A stretch of 64,000 bases of DNA from Ancylobacter moscoviensis (GCF_007559435.1 NZ_VMBP01000002.1:558001-622000); one strand, 5' to 3'. Positions 11,326 to 20,468 are shown, counted from the first letter of the stretch. The notes: generated by a model not told the origin, from the letters alone. Numbers and translations are program-made.

Positions 11326-13460
11326 GATGGGATTTGGTGGTGTTCGATGAAGCGCACCATCTGACCGCCTACCGTACCGGGGGCAAGGTACGGAAAACGG
11401 AGAACTACAAGCTGGCGGAGGCGCTCAAGGATCATTCGCGCGATCTTCTCCTCCTCTCCGCCACGCCGCACCAGGGGAACCATTTTCAGTTCTGGATGCT
11501 GGCGCAGTTGCTGAATCCGACGTTGTTCCGCAGTCCCGAGGAGATGGTGGATAATCGCCACCGGCTCAACACGGTGATGTTCCGCCGCACCAAAGCTGAT
11601 GCTTGCCAGCCAGATGGCTCGCCGTTGTTCGCACGGCGTTGGGTTCACACCGAATCCTTCATCATGGCGCAGGAAGAGCGGCTGTTTTACGAAAAGCTGC
11701 GCGAGTATCTGGAGGACGGCTTCGATCTCGCGCGTCGTCAGGGCAACCAAGGGCGCGCGCTGGGCTTCCTGATGGCGATCTTTCAGAAGATCGCCGCATC
11801 GAGTTTCGCGGCCGTGCGCCGAACGCTCAAGCGCCGCTTGTTGATGCTGACCCTGCATGAGGCGCTGCTGCGCGACAAGGAATTGGACATCGAGGGGCGG
11901 GAACGGCTGACTGAGGAAGCGCGCGAACTGATCCACCAGGAATTCGATTTGCCGCGCGATAGCATCGGGCGCAGCGAGGTGGATCGTGTGCTGGCCGACT
12001 TGAAATACCGGCTAGTCAAGAAGCTGGATGAAGAGGCCCTGGAGATGGCCTCCGACCCCTACGACAGCGAGTATTCGGCCTCACATGCGGAAGAAGCTGC
12101 CTCTGCGGTCGTCAATCTGCACTTGCCAGAAGAGCGCTTGCGTATCGGCGATCTGCTGGGTGCGTTTCCGCCTCAGCGCGAGACCAAAATGCAGAAGCTG
12201 CTCGATGGTTTGGGGACGCTTTGGCGGCAGAACCAGAACGAGAAGATCGTGATCTTCGCCACCTATCTCGGCACGGTGGACATGATCGCCCGCGAGATTG
12301 AGCAAACCTTCCCCGGTCAGGGCGTGGTGGTGTTGCGCGGCGGGGATCACGGGGCCAAGGTGGCGGCGGAACGTCGCTTCCGACAGAAGGACGGGCCTCG
12401 CGTGTTGGTTTGCACAGCGGCGGGCCGCGAAGGCATCAACCTGCAATTTGCGCGTATCCTGTTTAACTTCGATCTGCCGTGGAACCCGATGGATATGGAG
12501 CAGCGCATCGGGCGCATCCACCGCTACGGCCAGAGCCACACCGCGCAGGTTTATAACCTTGTTCTCTCGGACACTATCGAGGGGCGTATCTTCCTGTTGC
12601 TGGATGAGAAGTTGACCGAAATCGCCCGGACAGTGGGCAAAGTCGACGAGCAGGGCAATGTTGCGGAAGATTTGCGGGCGCAGATTCTTGGGCAGTTGTC
12701 CGAACGGTTAAATTATGACCGCCTGTACCAAGAGGCGCTGTCTGATCCTGAGCTAAAGCGCACCCAAGTAGAATTGGAGGCAGCGCTCTCTAACTCTCGT
12801 GAAGCTCGGCAGGTTGTCTTCGATCTTTTCCAAGATCTCGATGGATTCAGTTTGGATGACTACAAGCCGTTTTCGGATGTCTCGTCCAGTCTGGATCGAC
12901 TAGTGCGTTTCTTCGCGGCGGCGGTCGTGGACCGCCAGCAGAAGCTGGTGAAGGTGGACGACACCACATACGATCTCGTCACTTCTGAGGGCAATCGTCG
13001 CGCGCGCTTCACCTTGAATCGTGAGGCGGCAACAAATCAGGATGAGCTGCAACTGATGGGTCTGGACCACCCGCTGGTGCAGGAGGAGTTGGGGCGTTGG
13101 CGTAGTGTGGCTCCAGAGGAAATCGGCATTGCCGTGTCCGGTGATGTTGAAGGGCCGGTGCTGCTATCTCTGTGGATGGTGGAGACGTCCGCTGGCAACG
13201 GTGAGCGTCGCGTGGTGGTGCAGCCCATTGCCGTCAACCAGGACGGCGTGCGCATCCCAGCGGTTGAGCGGGCGTGCGAGAAATATCTACATGCGCCGGC
13301 GGCCCCACCAACTTTCCAACCGGAGCAGCGAGCGGATTTTTTCGCGCAAGCCGTCGAGCCGACTTTGCAGCGTGAACTGAAACACAAGGGGGCTGCAAAC
13401 GGCGACGGCAGCTATTCGGCCGAGTTAATAGGATACGTTGAGATCGCGAGTGGCGTGTAA
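11298..13460 (+). pseudogene. SNF2-family helicase, N-terminal part missing (DrmD/HepA-like)
   Basis: The frame opens abruptly after a stop at 11295 and immediately reads WDLVVFDEAHHLT, the Walker B/DEAH motif. Motif III (LLLSATPHQGN), the SNF2 C-terminal helicase motifs (VLVCTAAGREGINLQF and MEQRIGRIHRYGQ) and a long C-terminal region of about 250 residues are intact. The Walker A half, normally 150 or more residues upstream of DEAH, is absent, so the ATPase cannot be functional as encoded. Large SNF2 helicases of this kind include the DISARM protein DrmD; no other DISARM gene is nearby, so that assignment is only inference. Base use looks less GC-biased at its 3' end than in flanking trb genes. 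Confidence 0.75.
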
Positions 13461-13560
13461 AAATTAATATATCAAGAAGTGTGAAGCTGCTTGGCTTCAT
13501 AATCGTACAATCGACGTGATCCAATTTGCGGCTCGAAAACTGGAGAAGGGTGTCTCCATT

Positions 13561-14520
13561 ATGATCGAGTTGCGTCATATCCGATATTTTGTCGCCGCCT
13601 CAGAACAAGGTAGCCTTCGCAAGGCCGCGATGCTTCTGAATATTGAGGAGTCCGCGGTAAGTCGGCGCATCCGCGATCTTGAGGATCGGCTCGGCGCTTC
13701 CCTGTTTCACCGCCATTCTGGCGGGGTTTCTCTTACGGTGGCGGGGCAGCGTTTCATTCGGCGCGCCCGCATCGCTCTTCAACAGATCGAAGATGGCATC
13801 AGCGACGTCGCCGCGATCGGCCGATCCGAGGACGGCATCGTCAAGATCGGCATCTTCTCATCGCTGGCGTCGGGCTTCATGTTCGAATTGCTGAAGACGT
13901 TCGCTGAAAGATACCCGCAGGTGGCGGTCGAGCTGATCGAGGGCAACCCAGAGGTCCATGTGGCCGCTATCCGGCAGCTCCAGCTCGATGTGGCGCTCAT
14001 CACCGGTACAGGCGATTGGCCCGGCTGCGAAACCGAACAGCTTTGGTCGGAAGGTGTCTTCGCCGTCCTGCCGACAGAACACCGCTTTACGGAGAAGCAG
14101 ACGCTTCGCTGGCACGATCTCTCCGGCGAAAGATTCATCGTCAGCGATGCGGCGCCGGGGCCGGAGATCCGCGACTATCTGATTCAGCGCCTGGCCGATC
14201 TTGGCCGCCATCCGAATATCCACCCCCAATATGTCGGGAGGGACGTCCTGTTGTCGATGGTGGCCATAGGGCGCGGACTTACGGTGGTCAGCGAGGCCGC
14301 GACAGGTGCGCGGTTTCCCGGCATCGCCTATCGCCCGATCGTCGATGAAGTCCTGCCGTTCAGCGCGATATGGTCGCGTAAGAACGACAATCCGGCGTGC
14401 CGCAGGTTTCTGAGCCTCGCCCGGATGCTGGCGCGCACCTATCGGCCGGCCATCAGGCAGGCGGGCGCGGCGATGAGCCCGCCTGCTTTGCCTTCGCGAA
14501 GCCTCGATCTGTCGCCATGA
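13561..14520 (+). CDS. LysR-type transcriptional regulator
   Basis: This 319-residue LTTR has the N-terminal winged helix (IRYFVAASEQGSLRKAAMLL, then IEESAVSRRIRDLEDRLGASLFHR) and a type 2 periplasmic-binding-protein-like effector domain from about residue 90. The start MIELRHIRYF at 13561 fits the family; the frame is open 15 codons upstream but lacks LysR homology. Regulators of this family sit at the end of trb operons in many ICEs, so control of transfer genes is plausible. It is convergent with the DUF2274/trb genes, overlapping DUF2274 by 68 bases. Confidence 0.88.
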   Translation: MIELRHIRYFVAASEQGSLRKAAMLLNIEESAVSRRIRDLEDRLGASLFHRHSGGVSLTVAGQRFIRRARIALQQIEDGISDVAAIGRSEDGIVKIGIFSSLASGFMFELLKTFAERYPQVAVELIEGNPEVHVAAIRQLQLDVALITGTGDWPGCETEQLWSEGVFAVLPTEHRFTEKQTLRWHDLSGERFIVSDAAPGPEIRDYLIQRLADLGRHPNIHPQYVGRDVLLSMVAIGRGLTVVSEAATGARFPGIAYRPIVDEVLPFSAIWSRKNDNPACRRFLSLARMLARTYRPAIRQAGAAMSPPALPSRSLDLSP

Positions 14521-14692
14521 ATCGCTCCAGCATGGGAACGATCAGGCGCACCGGATCGGTCGCCGGCTGACCCGACTCGCGGCCGAGAATCTCCGCGTAG
14601 GCGGTGAGATCGCGGTGAAGACTGGCGGGCAGTTCCAGCGAGATCTTGACCGGCTTGTCGTCGGCGATCGGGCCGAGTTTCAGCTTCGCCAT
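14453..14692 (-). CDS. DUF2274 domain protein of the trb operon
   Basis: The 79-residue protein (MAKLKLGPIADDKPVKISLE...) matches the small DUF2274 family that routinely follows trbI in rhizobial and Tn4371-like conjugation clusters; its function is unknown. The central LHRDLTAYAEILGRESGQ segment looks like a ribbon-helix-helix-like fold, which would fit a DNA-binding role, but this is inference. One base separates it from the trbI stop, so it is the last gene of the trb operon. Confidence 0.82.
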   Translation of the reverse strand: MAKLKLGPIADDKPVKISLELPASLHRDLTAYAEILGRESGQPATDPVRLIVPMLERFMATDRGFAKAKQAGSSPRPPA

Positions 14693-14693
14693 G

Positions 14694-15959
14694 TCAGCCT
14701 CCGTAGGGTTCGAGCACGAGATCGCGCGTGACGATGACGCGGACGGGGAAGCCCGGACGGATGGTGAGCGTTGGTGCGATGTTGAGCTGGCGTTGCACGA
14801 TCTGCTGACCGGTCTGGTTGACGCTGTTGGACGCACCATTGCGCAACGCGCGGGCGATGTCGCTTTCCTGTCCTGATGAGCCGGCCTCGGCGCCGACGCT
14901 GAGCAGCGTCGAGAGCACCGCGGCCTTGAACAACTCGCCCCAATGGTAATCGACGCCATCCTCTAGCCCGGCATAGCCTTCGGCGTCCGCGCCAGGCTGG
15001 CGCTCGAGGGTGATCGAGCGGCCGTTCGGAAAGGTCATCCGGTTCCAGACGAGCAGCACACGCCGCTGGCCGAAGCCGACGCCGCTATCATATTGCCCGA
15101 TGACGCGGGTGCCTTGGGGCACGAGCAGAATCTTGCCCGTGGGGCTGTCATAGACGTTTTCCGTCACCTGCGCGGTGATCTGTCCAGGAAGATCGGAGCG
15201 GATGCCGGTGATGAGCGCGGCGGAAATCACCGCTCCGGCCTGAAGGACATTGCCCGAGGCGGGCGCTACGACCCGATCGGGCGAGACGGTGCGCTTGTCG
15301 GGCGTCTGGTTGAGGAAGGCGAGCTGCCGATCCTGCGCCGACGGTGTGGCTGGCTGCGGTGCGAGACCGAGGCTGGCGAGATCGGTTGCGGGGGCAGCCG
15401 TCGCGGAGGGCTGTGCGGCCGTCGCGGTATTGGCAGGCCGCGTCTCCGTGGACGCGAACAGGCGCGCGGTGCGAGCCGCCTCCAGTTCCTGCGTCCGACG
15501 TTGCTCCTCCGGGCTGGGGCCGGCTGGCGCGGGAGCAGTACCTCCCGGTGTCGAAACGGATGGCCCGCCGTTCTGTGCGTTGAGGATAGGGCGGCCGAGA
15601 TCTCCGGGGAGCGGTGGGCCGAGTTTGGGCACGCCGGTATAGTCCTTCGGCAGACCCGCCAGTCCGTCAGGCGTCGAGCGGTTGTCGGTGGAATAGAGTT
15701 CCTGCCCCTGATTGCCGCCGTTCCGGGTCTGGAGCGCATAGACCAGTGCGCCACCGACGCCCAGGCTCGCTGCCAGGCCGAGGCCCGCCAGCACCTTGCG
15801 TGACAGGCGGGTGACGCGCGGCGGTTCGGGGCGCAGCCGCATCGGCGCGACCGGCTCACCCGTAAGCGGCTGGCCGTCATTCTCGTCGACCGCCTCTGGC
15901 TGCGGCGCCTCATCGGGCTTCCGATCGGCCTCGTTCTCCGGATCGCGTTCGTCGCTCAC
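14694..15959 (-). CDS. trbI: Conjugal transfer protein TrbI (VirB10-like)
   Basis: TrbI is the VirB10-like core-complex protein that spans from inner to outer membrane. The 421-residue product has one N-terminal membrane helix (about 52-75, VLAGLGLAASLGVGGALVYAL), a Pro/Ala/Thr-rich periplasmic stretch, and the conserved C-terminal beta-barrel domain with VISAALITGIRSDLPGQ, VPQGTRVIGQYDSGV and IRPGFPVRVIVTRDLVL. GTG 15959 overlaps the trbG stop in GTGA. The gene is complete, but the type IV secretion ATPases and most inner-membrane partners are missing from the element. Confidence 0.92.
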   Translation of the reverse strand: MSDERDPENEADRKPDEAPQPEAVDENDGQPLTGEPVAPMRLRPEPPRVTRLSRKVLAGLGLAASLGVGGALVYALQTRNGGNQGQELYSTDNRSTPDGLAGLPKDYTGVPKLGPPLPGDLGRPILNAQNGGPSVSTPGGTAPAPAGPSPEEQRRTQELEAARTARLFASTETRPANTATAAQPSATAAPATDLASLGLAPQPATPSAQDRQLAFLNQTPDKRTVSPDRVVAPASGNVLQAGAVISAALITGIRSDLPGQITAQVTENVYDSPTGKILLVPQGTRVIGQYDSGVGFGQRRVLLVWNRMTFPNGRSITLERQPGADAEGYAGLEDGVDYHWGELFKAAVLSTLLSVGAEAGSSGQESDIARALRNGASNSVNQTGQQIVQRQLNIAPTLTIRPGFPVRVIVTRDLVLEPYGG

Positions 15960-17023
15960 GATGCCGGCCTCCCATCGGTGCGGACGACGCGGACCCGCTT
16001 CTGATTTTTGCCCGCACCGAAGCGCAGTTCGGCGGCGGCGAACAGCCGGTCCACGATCATGTAGTTGCCGCGCACCCGATAGTTCACCAGTTCGGAGGTG
16101 TCGCCTTCCGGACCGACCACGAACAGCGGCGGCATCTCGCCCTGGCCGATGCCGCGCGGAAACTCGATGAAGACCTGTCGGCCATCGTCGAAGGCGCGCA
16201 GCGGTCGCCACGGCGCACGATCGCCTGTCACATCGTAGCGGAAGTTCACGCGCGCGAGGTCGATGCCATCGGAGACGGGCTGCGCAGCCTCGGCCTGACT
16301 GTTCTGGCGGCGCAGCGCGATGAGCTGATCTTGCGGATATTGCCAGGAAACAGACGCCATATAGGTCGAAGGCGTCGAGCGCAGTTCCATATGGTAGGTG
16401 CGGCGGTCGGTGTTGATGACGAGGTTGGTCAGCAACTCGGCCCGCGTTGGCTTCACAAGAATATGGATCTGCTTGCCGGCGCCGGCGCCGCTCTCGGTGT
16501 CACCGATGATCCAGCGCACGGTGTCGCCGGCGGCGACGGGGCCGGAACCGACGAGCTGCTCGCCGGGCTGGAGGGCGATGTCGGTGATCTGTCCCGGTGA
16601 GGCGTAGACCTGATAGAGCGCGCCATCGACGAAGGGATAGACCTGCATCGAGTTGATGAAGCCATTGCGGACGGGCTGGACACGCGCGGCGGCGTTGGCC
16701 TGGTTGACGCGGACCGTCGGGTCGGCGGCTTCCGGTTCGGGTTTGCCGTCCCTGCCAACCGGCTTCAACTGGCCGGGAAGTGGCAATGGCTTCGGCAGTT
16801 CCACGACCTGCACGGGTTTGGGCGGATCGGCGGCCTGCACGGCCGGCGCCGCATTGTCGTAGGAGATCTCCGGCGGCGGTGTATGCGTGGCGCACCCGGC
16901 GAGCGCCGATGCGCCGAGCAGCAGAAGCGGCATTCCGGCCTTACGGAAAACCGGAATGGCGTGGATGAGGAAAGCCGGACGCCCTGCACTCCAGGGGGCG
17001 GCTTTTCGGAGTGCTGGCGTCAT
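15956..17023 (-). CDS. trbG: Conjugal transfer protein TrbG (VirB9-like)
   Basis: TrbG is the VirB9-like outer-membrane-associated core component. The 355-residue protein has an N-terminal hydrophobic segment ending in LLLLGASALAGCATH, a lipobox with the acceptor cysteine, then a Pro-rich linker and the CagX/VirB9 domain (VYPFVDGALYQVYASPGQ, DTVRWIIGD, YHMELRSTPSTYMASVSWQY, PPLFVVGPEG). The sequence before the lipobox is longer than a usual lipoprotein signal, so an internal start is possible. ATG 17023 overlaps the trbF stop by ATGA. Confidence 0.92.
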   Translation of the reverse strand: MTPALRKAAPWSAGRPAFLIHAIPVFRKAGMPLLLLGASALAGCATHTPPPEISYDNAAPAVQAADPPKPVQVVELPKPLPLPGQLKPVGRDGKPEPEAADPTVRVNQANAAARVQPVRNGFINSMQVYPFVDGALYQVYASPGQITDIALQPGEQLVGSGPVAAGDTVRWIIGDTESGAGAGKQIHILVKPTRAELLTNLVINTDRRTYHMELRSTPSTYMASVSWQYPQDQLIALRRQNSQAEAAQPVSDGIDLARVNFRYDVTGDRAPWRPLRAFDDGRQVFIEFPRGIGQGEMPPLFVVGPEGDTSELVNYRVRGNYMIVDRLFAAAELRFGAGKNQKRVRVVRTDGRPAS

Positions 17024-17703
17024 TGTCCGAGCTCCTTCGACCAGTTGATGGCGTTGACGTAGATGCCGAGCGGGTTCTTTCTCAGCGTGTCGGCGTCGCG
17101 CGGCGGCTGAACGGTGACGGTGAGGATGGCGGACCAGCGTTCGGTGGAGGCGAGAGCACCGTCCTGATAGCGGCGCTCGATCCAGGCGATGCGGAAGCTC
17201 GACGGCGAGGCGCGAATGACCGACGAGACCTCCACCGCGACCTGCTGTTTGCCAACCTTGGCGAAGGGATCGTTGGCGCGGGCATAGTCGCTCAGCGCCA
17301 GAGCCCCGGCCTGGGTGGTGAAGTCGTAAGCGCGCAGCCAGTTCTGCCGCACGATGATCGCATCGGCCGGGATCGAGCGGACCTGCTCGATGAAGCGCGC
17401 GAGGTAGAAGGCGATCTGCGGGTCGTTCGGCTGATAGTCGGCGGTCGCCGGCGCGACGGCTTGGGCCTGGCCGAGCCGATCGACCTGCACCACCCAGGGC
17501 ACGATCGAGCCATTGGTGGATTGCCAGACCAGCGCGGCGGAAAGGCCCATGGATAGAGCCAGCGAGCCGAATGCCATGAAGCGCCAGTTGCGGGCTTGCA
17601 CGCGGGCGGAGCCGATGCGGTCGTCCCAAACCTGCGCGGCGCGTTGATAGGGCGTCTCGGGCTGTGGAGATTTGCCGTAGTGGGTGGCTGGTCGTTTGAA
17701 CAT
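17020..17703 (-). CDS. trbF: Conjugal transfer protein TrbF (VirB8-like)
   Basis: TrbF is the VirB8-like inner-membrane assembly factor. The 227-residue protein has a cytoplasmic N-terminus (PYQRAAQVWDDRIGSARVQARNW), one membrane helix (about 43-61) and a periplasmic NTF2-like domain ending NPLGIYVNAINWSKEL, the family's conserved C-terminus. Two bases separate it from the trbL remnant upstream and four bases overlap trbG downstream. It appears complete. Confidence 0.92.
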   Translation of the reverse strand: MFKRPATHYGKSPQPETPYQRAAQVWDDRIGSARVQARNWRFMAFGSLALSMGLSAALVWQSTNGSIVPWVVQVDRLGQAQAVAPATADYQPNDPQIAFYLARFIEQVRSIPADAIIVRQNWLRAYDFTTQAGALALSDYARANDPFAKVGKQQVAVEVSSVIRASPSSFRIAWIERRYQDGALASTERWSAILTVTVQPPRDADTLRKNPLGIYVNAINWSKELGQ

Positions 17704-17705
17704 GG

Positions 17706-18338
17706 TCAGTCGCTTCCGGAAAGGTTGACGGAGGAGCCGCCGCCGTGGCTGTCGCCGCTGCGAACGGCGTGAGCGGCGGCCTGAACGCCGTGCGTGAGTT
17801 GCTGTGAGCGCTTCATGCGCTTCGCCCAGGCCGGTGGACCGTCGGTGGCGGATGATGCCGGTGAGGCGGCTCCAGCGGCGGTTTCGCTCGCCGTTGCGCC
17901 GGATGCGCCAGTGGCGATCTCTGTCGCGGCCTGGCTGCCGGTCCGGTAGCTCTGCTTCAGGCTATCGGCAGCACGACCAGCGGCGCGCTTCAGCGGCGAG
18001 ACGGCTGCCTTCGCGCCCGTGCTGGCGACATTGCCGAGACCAGAGGCGACGGCAGACGCGCCTGATTGCCCGGCCGCGCCAAGGCTGTAGGCGCTGGTCG
18101 CACCGCCTGCGAGTGTCGCCCCGCCACGGGCGGCGGCGGCCGCGCCGCCAGCAAGGGCGGCGCCACCGGAGACGACGGCGCCAGCGGTCGCTGCGCCGGC
18201 CGCGACCATGCCGCCGGCGGCAAGGCCAGTTCCGATGGCGGCGCCCGCACCGAGTTGCGGGCCAGCGAACTCGCCAGGGAGCGCTCGAAACAGGTCGAGC
18301 TGTCCGCGCTCCGATCGGGATTGTTGCCGCACCGCCAC
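17706..18338 (-). pseudogene. In-frame fusion of a RepA start to the trbL tail
   Basis: The first ~23 codons (GTG 18338; SERGQLDLFRALPG) read like the N-terminus of the replication initiator RepA of rhizobial/Tn4371-type ICEs. The rest, from GPQLGAGAAIGTGLAAGG onward, is the Gly/Ala-rich cytoplasmic tail of TrbL, ending just before trbF as trbL normally does. The membrane-spanning half of TrbL (VirB6-like, several helices) and nearly all of RepA are missing. The junction is in frame, near 18265-18275. I infer one deletion that removed everything from repA through the 5' part of trbL. The chimera could be expressed but has neither parent's function. Confidence 0.78.
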
Positions 18339-18356
18339 TCGGGGTTTCGCCAGCGA

Positions 18357-18638
18357 TCAGCGTGCGTATCGGCCGGCATGGGCCGGAGGCGCCGGCGTGT
18401 GACGCTTGGCGGGGAGGATCGAGCCGCGAGGATCGGAGGTCGAGGTGACGGCGCCGCGTGCGGCCCAGGCTTCGAGATCGTCGACGGCATAGACGACACG
18501 GCCACCGAGCTTCCGATAGGCCGGACCGGTGCCGTAAGTCCGGTGCTTTTCGAGAGTGCGGGCGGAAAGACTGAGAAACTCGGCAGCCTCCTTGGTGCGT
18601 AGGAAGCGCGGCGGGAGAACGGCGAGATCGGGTCGCAT
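18357..18638 (-). CDS. Helix-turn-helix (HTH_17) DNA-binding protein
   Basis: The 93-residue protein has an excisionase-like winged helix: RFLRTKEAAEFLSLSARTLE, then a variable loop and GPAYRKLGGRVVYAVDDLEAW. Small HTH_17 proteins of this type precede repA in many ICEs and low-copy plasmids. Here it lies 18 bases upstream of the truncated repA start on the same strand, preserving that order. Its role (repA control or excision) is not known. Confidence 0.8.
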   Translation of the reverse strand: MRPDLAVLPPRFLRTKEAAEFLSLSARTLEKHRTYGTGPAYRKLGGRVVYAVDDLEAWAARGAVTSTSDPRGSILPAKRHTPAPPAHAGRYAR

Positions 18639-18777
18639 GCGAGGGCCTCCGTGGGGTTCGTGAGGGCCGCTGGAGATCAGCGGCGAACGAAGGCCACGAT
18701 GGCGAAGGGGGACCGGCGAAATGCAGGGTGAAATCAGGGGGGCCTAAAATCGCCCACCAGGCATTGTGTGGGTGCGA

Positions 18778-19552
18778 TCAGCTCTGTCTGCGATGGCGCA
18801 GCAGCGCGCGATAGCCGCCGGCGATCATGGCGCGAGCGTCTCGGAGCAGCGATTTGACGGAATGGCGGGCCGAGGACTCCTGCCATTCATGGCGATCGAG
18901 CGGGTTGGTATGGAACACGACCTGCGCGATCTCTTGCTGCGTTGCTCCGTCGCGATGGCCGTCGAAGCATTGCAGCATCCTGCGTGATCGCATGCGCTGT
19001 TGCGCCGTCAGCCGCGTGTCGGGAGGGATGGCCCTACCGTGAAGGGACGCGAGCAGGCGACTGACGGCTTCGAGCCGGTCGAACCCCTCACTGTTGAGGG
19101 GGATTATAGCGGCGAGCGGTTTGCCAATCGGCGCGGTCGTCCCACGGTCGATCTGGACACGCTGGCCATTGCCGAGATCGTAGAGAAGGACGTCTTCGTC
19201 ATCATCACCGATGCGGGAGGCGGCATTGAGCGTTGATTGCAGGTCAGCGTCGGGGGAGAGCCCTGAAGGAGCCGGCCCCAGAAAGATGGCGCTCGTATCT
19301 TCCGCGGGCATCCAGATGATGCAGGCTTTGGGAGGTGGTTCCAGAGGGCTTACCGGGAAATCGCAACCTCCATCGCTGCCGGATCTTTTCAGTCAGCGCG
19401 TGGGGATCTGCCTTTCGGTCACTCAGTTCCTGGAAATCCTCGCCATAAGCATCATTGCGGCGGAGCCACTCCCAGGCGAGATCGGAGGCGCTCAAATCGT
19501 CGACATGCTCATAGGCCGTGGACGAGCGCCAGCCGGATGCGTCGGGTGCCAT
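18778..19552 (-). pseudogene. DUF6499/DUF2285 ICE protein, split by a frameshift
   Basis: Two frames join to give one recognisable protein. From ATG 19552 the first reads WRSSTAYEHVDDLSASDLAW and WEWLRRNDAYGEDFQELS, the DUF6499 start, to RQRWRLRFP. The second continues from VSPLEPPPKACIIW through YDLGNGQRVQIDRG to LTAQQRMRSRRMLQCFDGH and IAGGYRALLRHRR, a DUF2285 end. Removing one base near 19351-19357 (a CCGGG run) restores a frame of about 257 codons. DUF2285 proteins are HTH-like ICE regulators of unknown target. A sequencing error is possible. Alternatively the distal half may be made from ATG 19311. Confidence 0.7.
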
Positions 19553-19666
19553 AGCGATCCTCCCTTGGCATTTTGAGCTTATTGGGGAGGAGAGGATTCC
19601 TGACGGAGCTGCACTGCGGAAGCTGGGCGGTCGGCAATGGGCGATGCCCGAGCGGCATCACGGCGA

Positions 19667-19933
19667 TCAGTGTGTCGAGGGGATCAATTCGCGATAGCCG
19701 TGTTCCGTCATCCAGCGTGCCCGCGCGAGATGCGTGTCGTGGACATGGCGGCTGCGCAGCGGATCGCGAGCGGGGTCGAGGCCGAAAAGGATCTGGACGG
19801 CCTCTCGCCAGTCGGCGCCATCGCGCGCCGAGTCCAGCAAACGCAGATAGAGGGCCATATGCTCGCGGTCATAGGCCGTGAGCGTCTGGCTGACGGGCGG
19901 CTCGTCGAGGAATGGCGGCGTCGGTTGATCCAT
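19667..19933 (-). CDS. Small DUF2285 domain protein
   Basis: The 88-residue protein (LTAYDREHMALYLRLLDSAR, ADWREAVQILFGLDPARDP, ARARWMTEHGYREL) matches the short DUF2285 proteins found next to the longer DUF6499/DUF2285 gene in rhizobial ICEs. An HTH-like fold is inferred. Upstream, 19937-19950 contains GCGACTATAATCGC, a small palindrome that resembles the operator of the nearby XRE gene and overlaps a TATAGT -10-like hexamer on the minus strand. Confidence 0.72.
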   Translation of the reverse strand: MDQPTPPFLDEPPVSQTLTAYDREHMALYLRLLDSARDGADWREAVQILFGLDPARDPLRSRHVHDTHLARARWMTEHGYRELIPSTH

Positions 19934-20031
19934 AGGGCGACTATAATCGCTCGACGGACTTTCGTTAACACGGTCGCTGGAAATTCCGACGACAGGACCA
20001 CGGACGGCGCCGACTTGAGATCGGCAGGCTG

Positions 20032-20286
20032 CTAGCGTTTTGCTGGTAGATGCTTCCGATCGTGGAGCAGCAAGACACCTTCGCCCTTGTCGGTCGAGAG
20101 CAGGACAATACCGGCTGCTTCGAGCGCCCTGCGAACGAGATCGCGCGTCGACTCATACACCTCGAGGCCGTTTTCGGATTCGAGGCGCTTGAGTGCGGTC
20201 AGCGATGTGCGGGCCTGGTCAGCGAGCGTCTCCTGTGTCCATCCCAGCAACGCGCGTGCGGCCCGTGATTGTCGGGCGGTGATCAT
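20032..20286 (-). CDS. XRE-family HTH transcriptional regulator
   Basis: The 84-residue protein is an almost bare HTH_XRE domain: ARQSRAARALLGWTQETLAD, then ARTSLTALKRLESENG and a C-terminal RALEAAGIVLLSTDKGEGVLL, the common short-repressor layout. ATG 20286 is preferred over 20310 because GGGAGGTGG lies just upstream and the fold begins there. A perfect 7-3-7 palindrome lies 43 bases before the start, suggesting autoregulation. Confidence 0.85.
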   Translation of the reverse strand: MITARQSRAARALLGWTQETLADQARTSLTALKRLESENGLEVYESTRDLVRRALEAAGIVLLSTDKGEGVLLLHDRKHLPAKR

Positions 20287-20328
20287 GCATGACCACCTCC
20301 CACCGCCCAATAAGCCGTTGCCAGAACT

Positions 20329-20345
20329 ACGACTATTTTAGTCGT
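20329..20345. promoter_or_regulatory. Palindromic operator upstream of the XRE gene
   Basis: ACGACTA-TTT-TAGTCGT is a perfect inverted repeat 43 bases upstream of the XRE start codon. A shorter related palindrome (CGACTATAATCG) lies upstream of the small DUF2285 gene at 19938-19949. Shared half-site CGACTA suggests that one repressor, probably the XRE protein, controls both. Confidence 0.5.
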
Positions 20346-20429
20346 TCTCGGTGCCCGAGAGAGGGGTGATGGCTGGTCGTCCGTCCGTTCCGATTTAGCG
20401 GCGTACCCGATTCGCTCGCAAGCAGAGGA

Positions 20430-20458
20430 AAGGCCCCGGCCTGTCCGGCCGGGGCCTT
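20430..20458 (-). terminator. Terminator of the DUF736 gene
   Basis: A 12-bp stem (AAGGCCCCGGCC / GGCCGGGGCCTT) with a 5-nt loop lies 10 bases past the DUF736 stop on the minus strand, followed by TTTCCTCT. Confidence 0.75.
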
Positions 20459-20468
20459 GCTCGGTGGT

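Noticed and set aside
11298..13460. A DISARM system
   Set aside because: The helicase tail resembles DrmD-type SNF2 proteins, but no DrmA, DrmB, DrmC or DISARM methyltransferase is nearby and the helicase is truncated.
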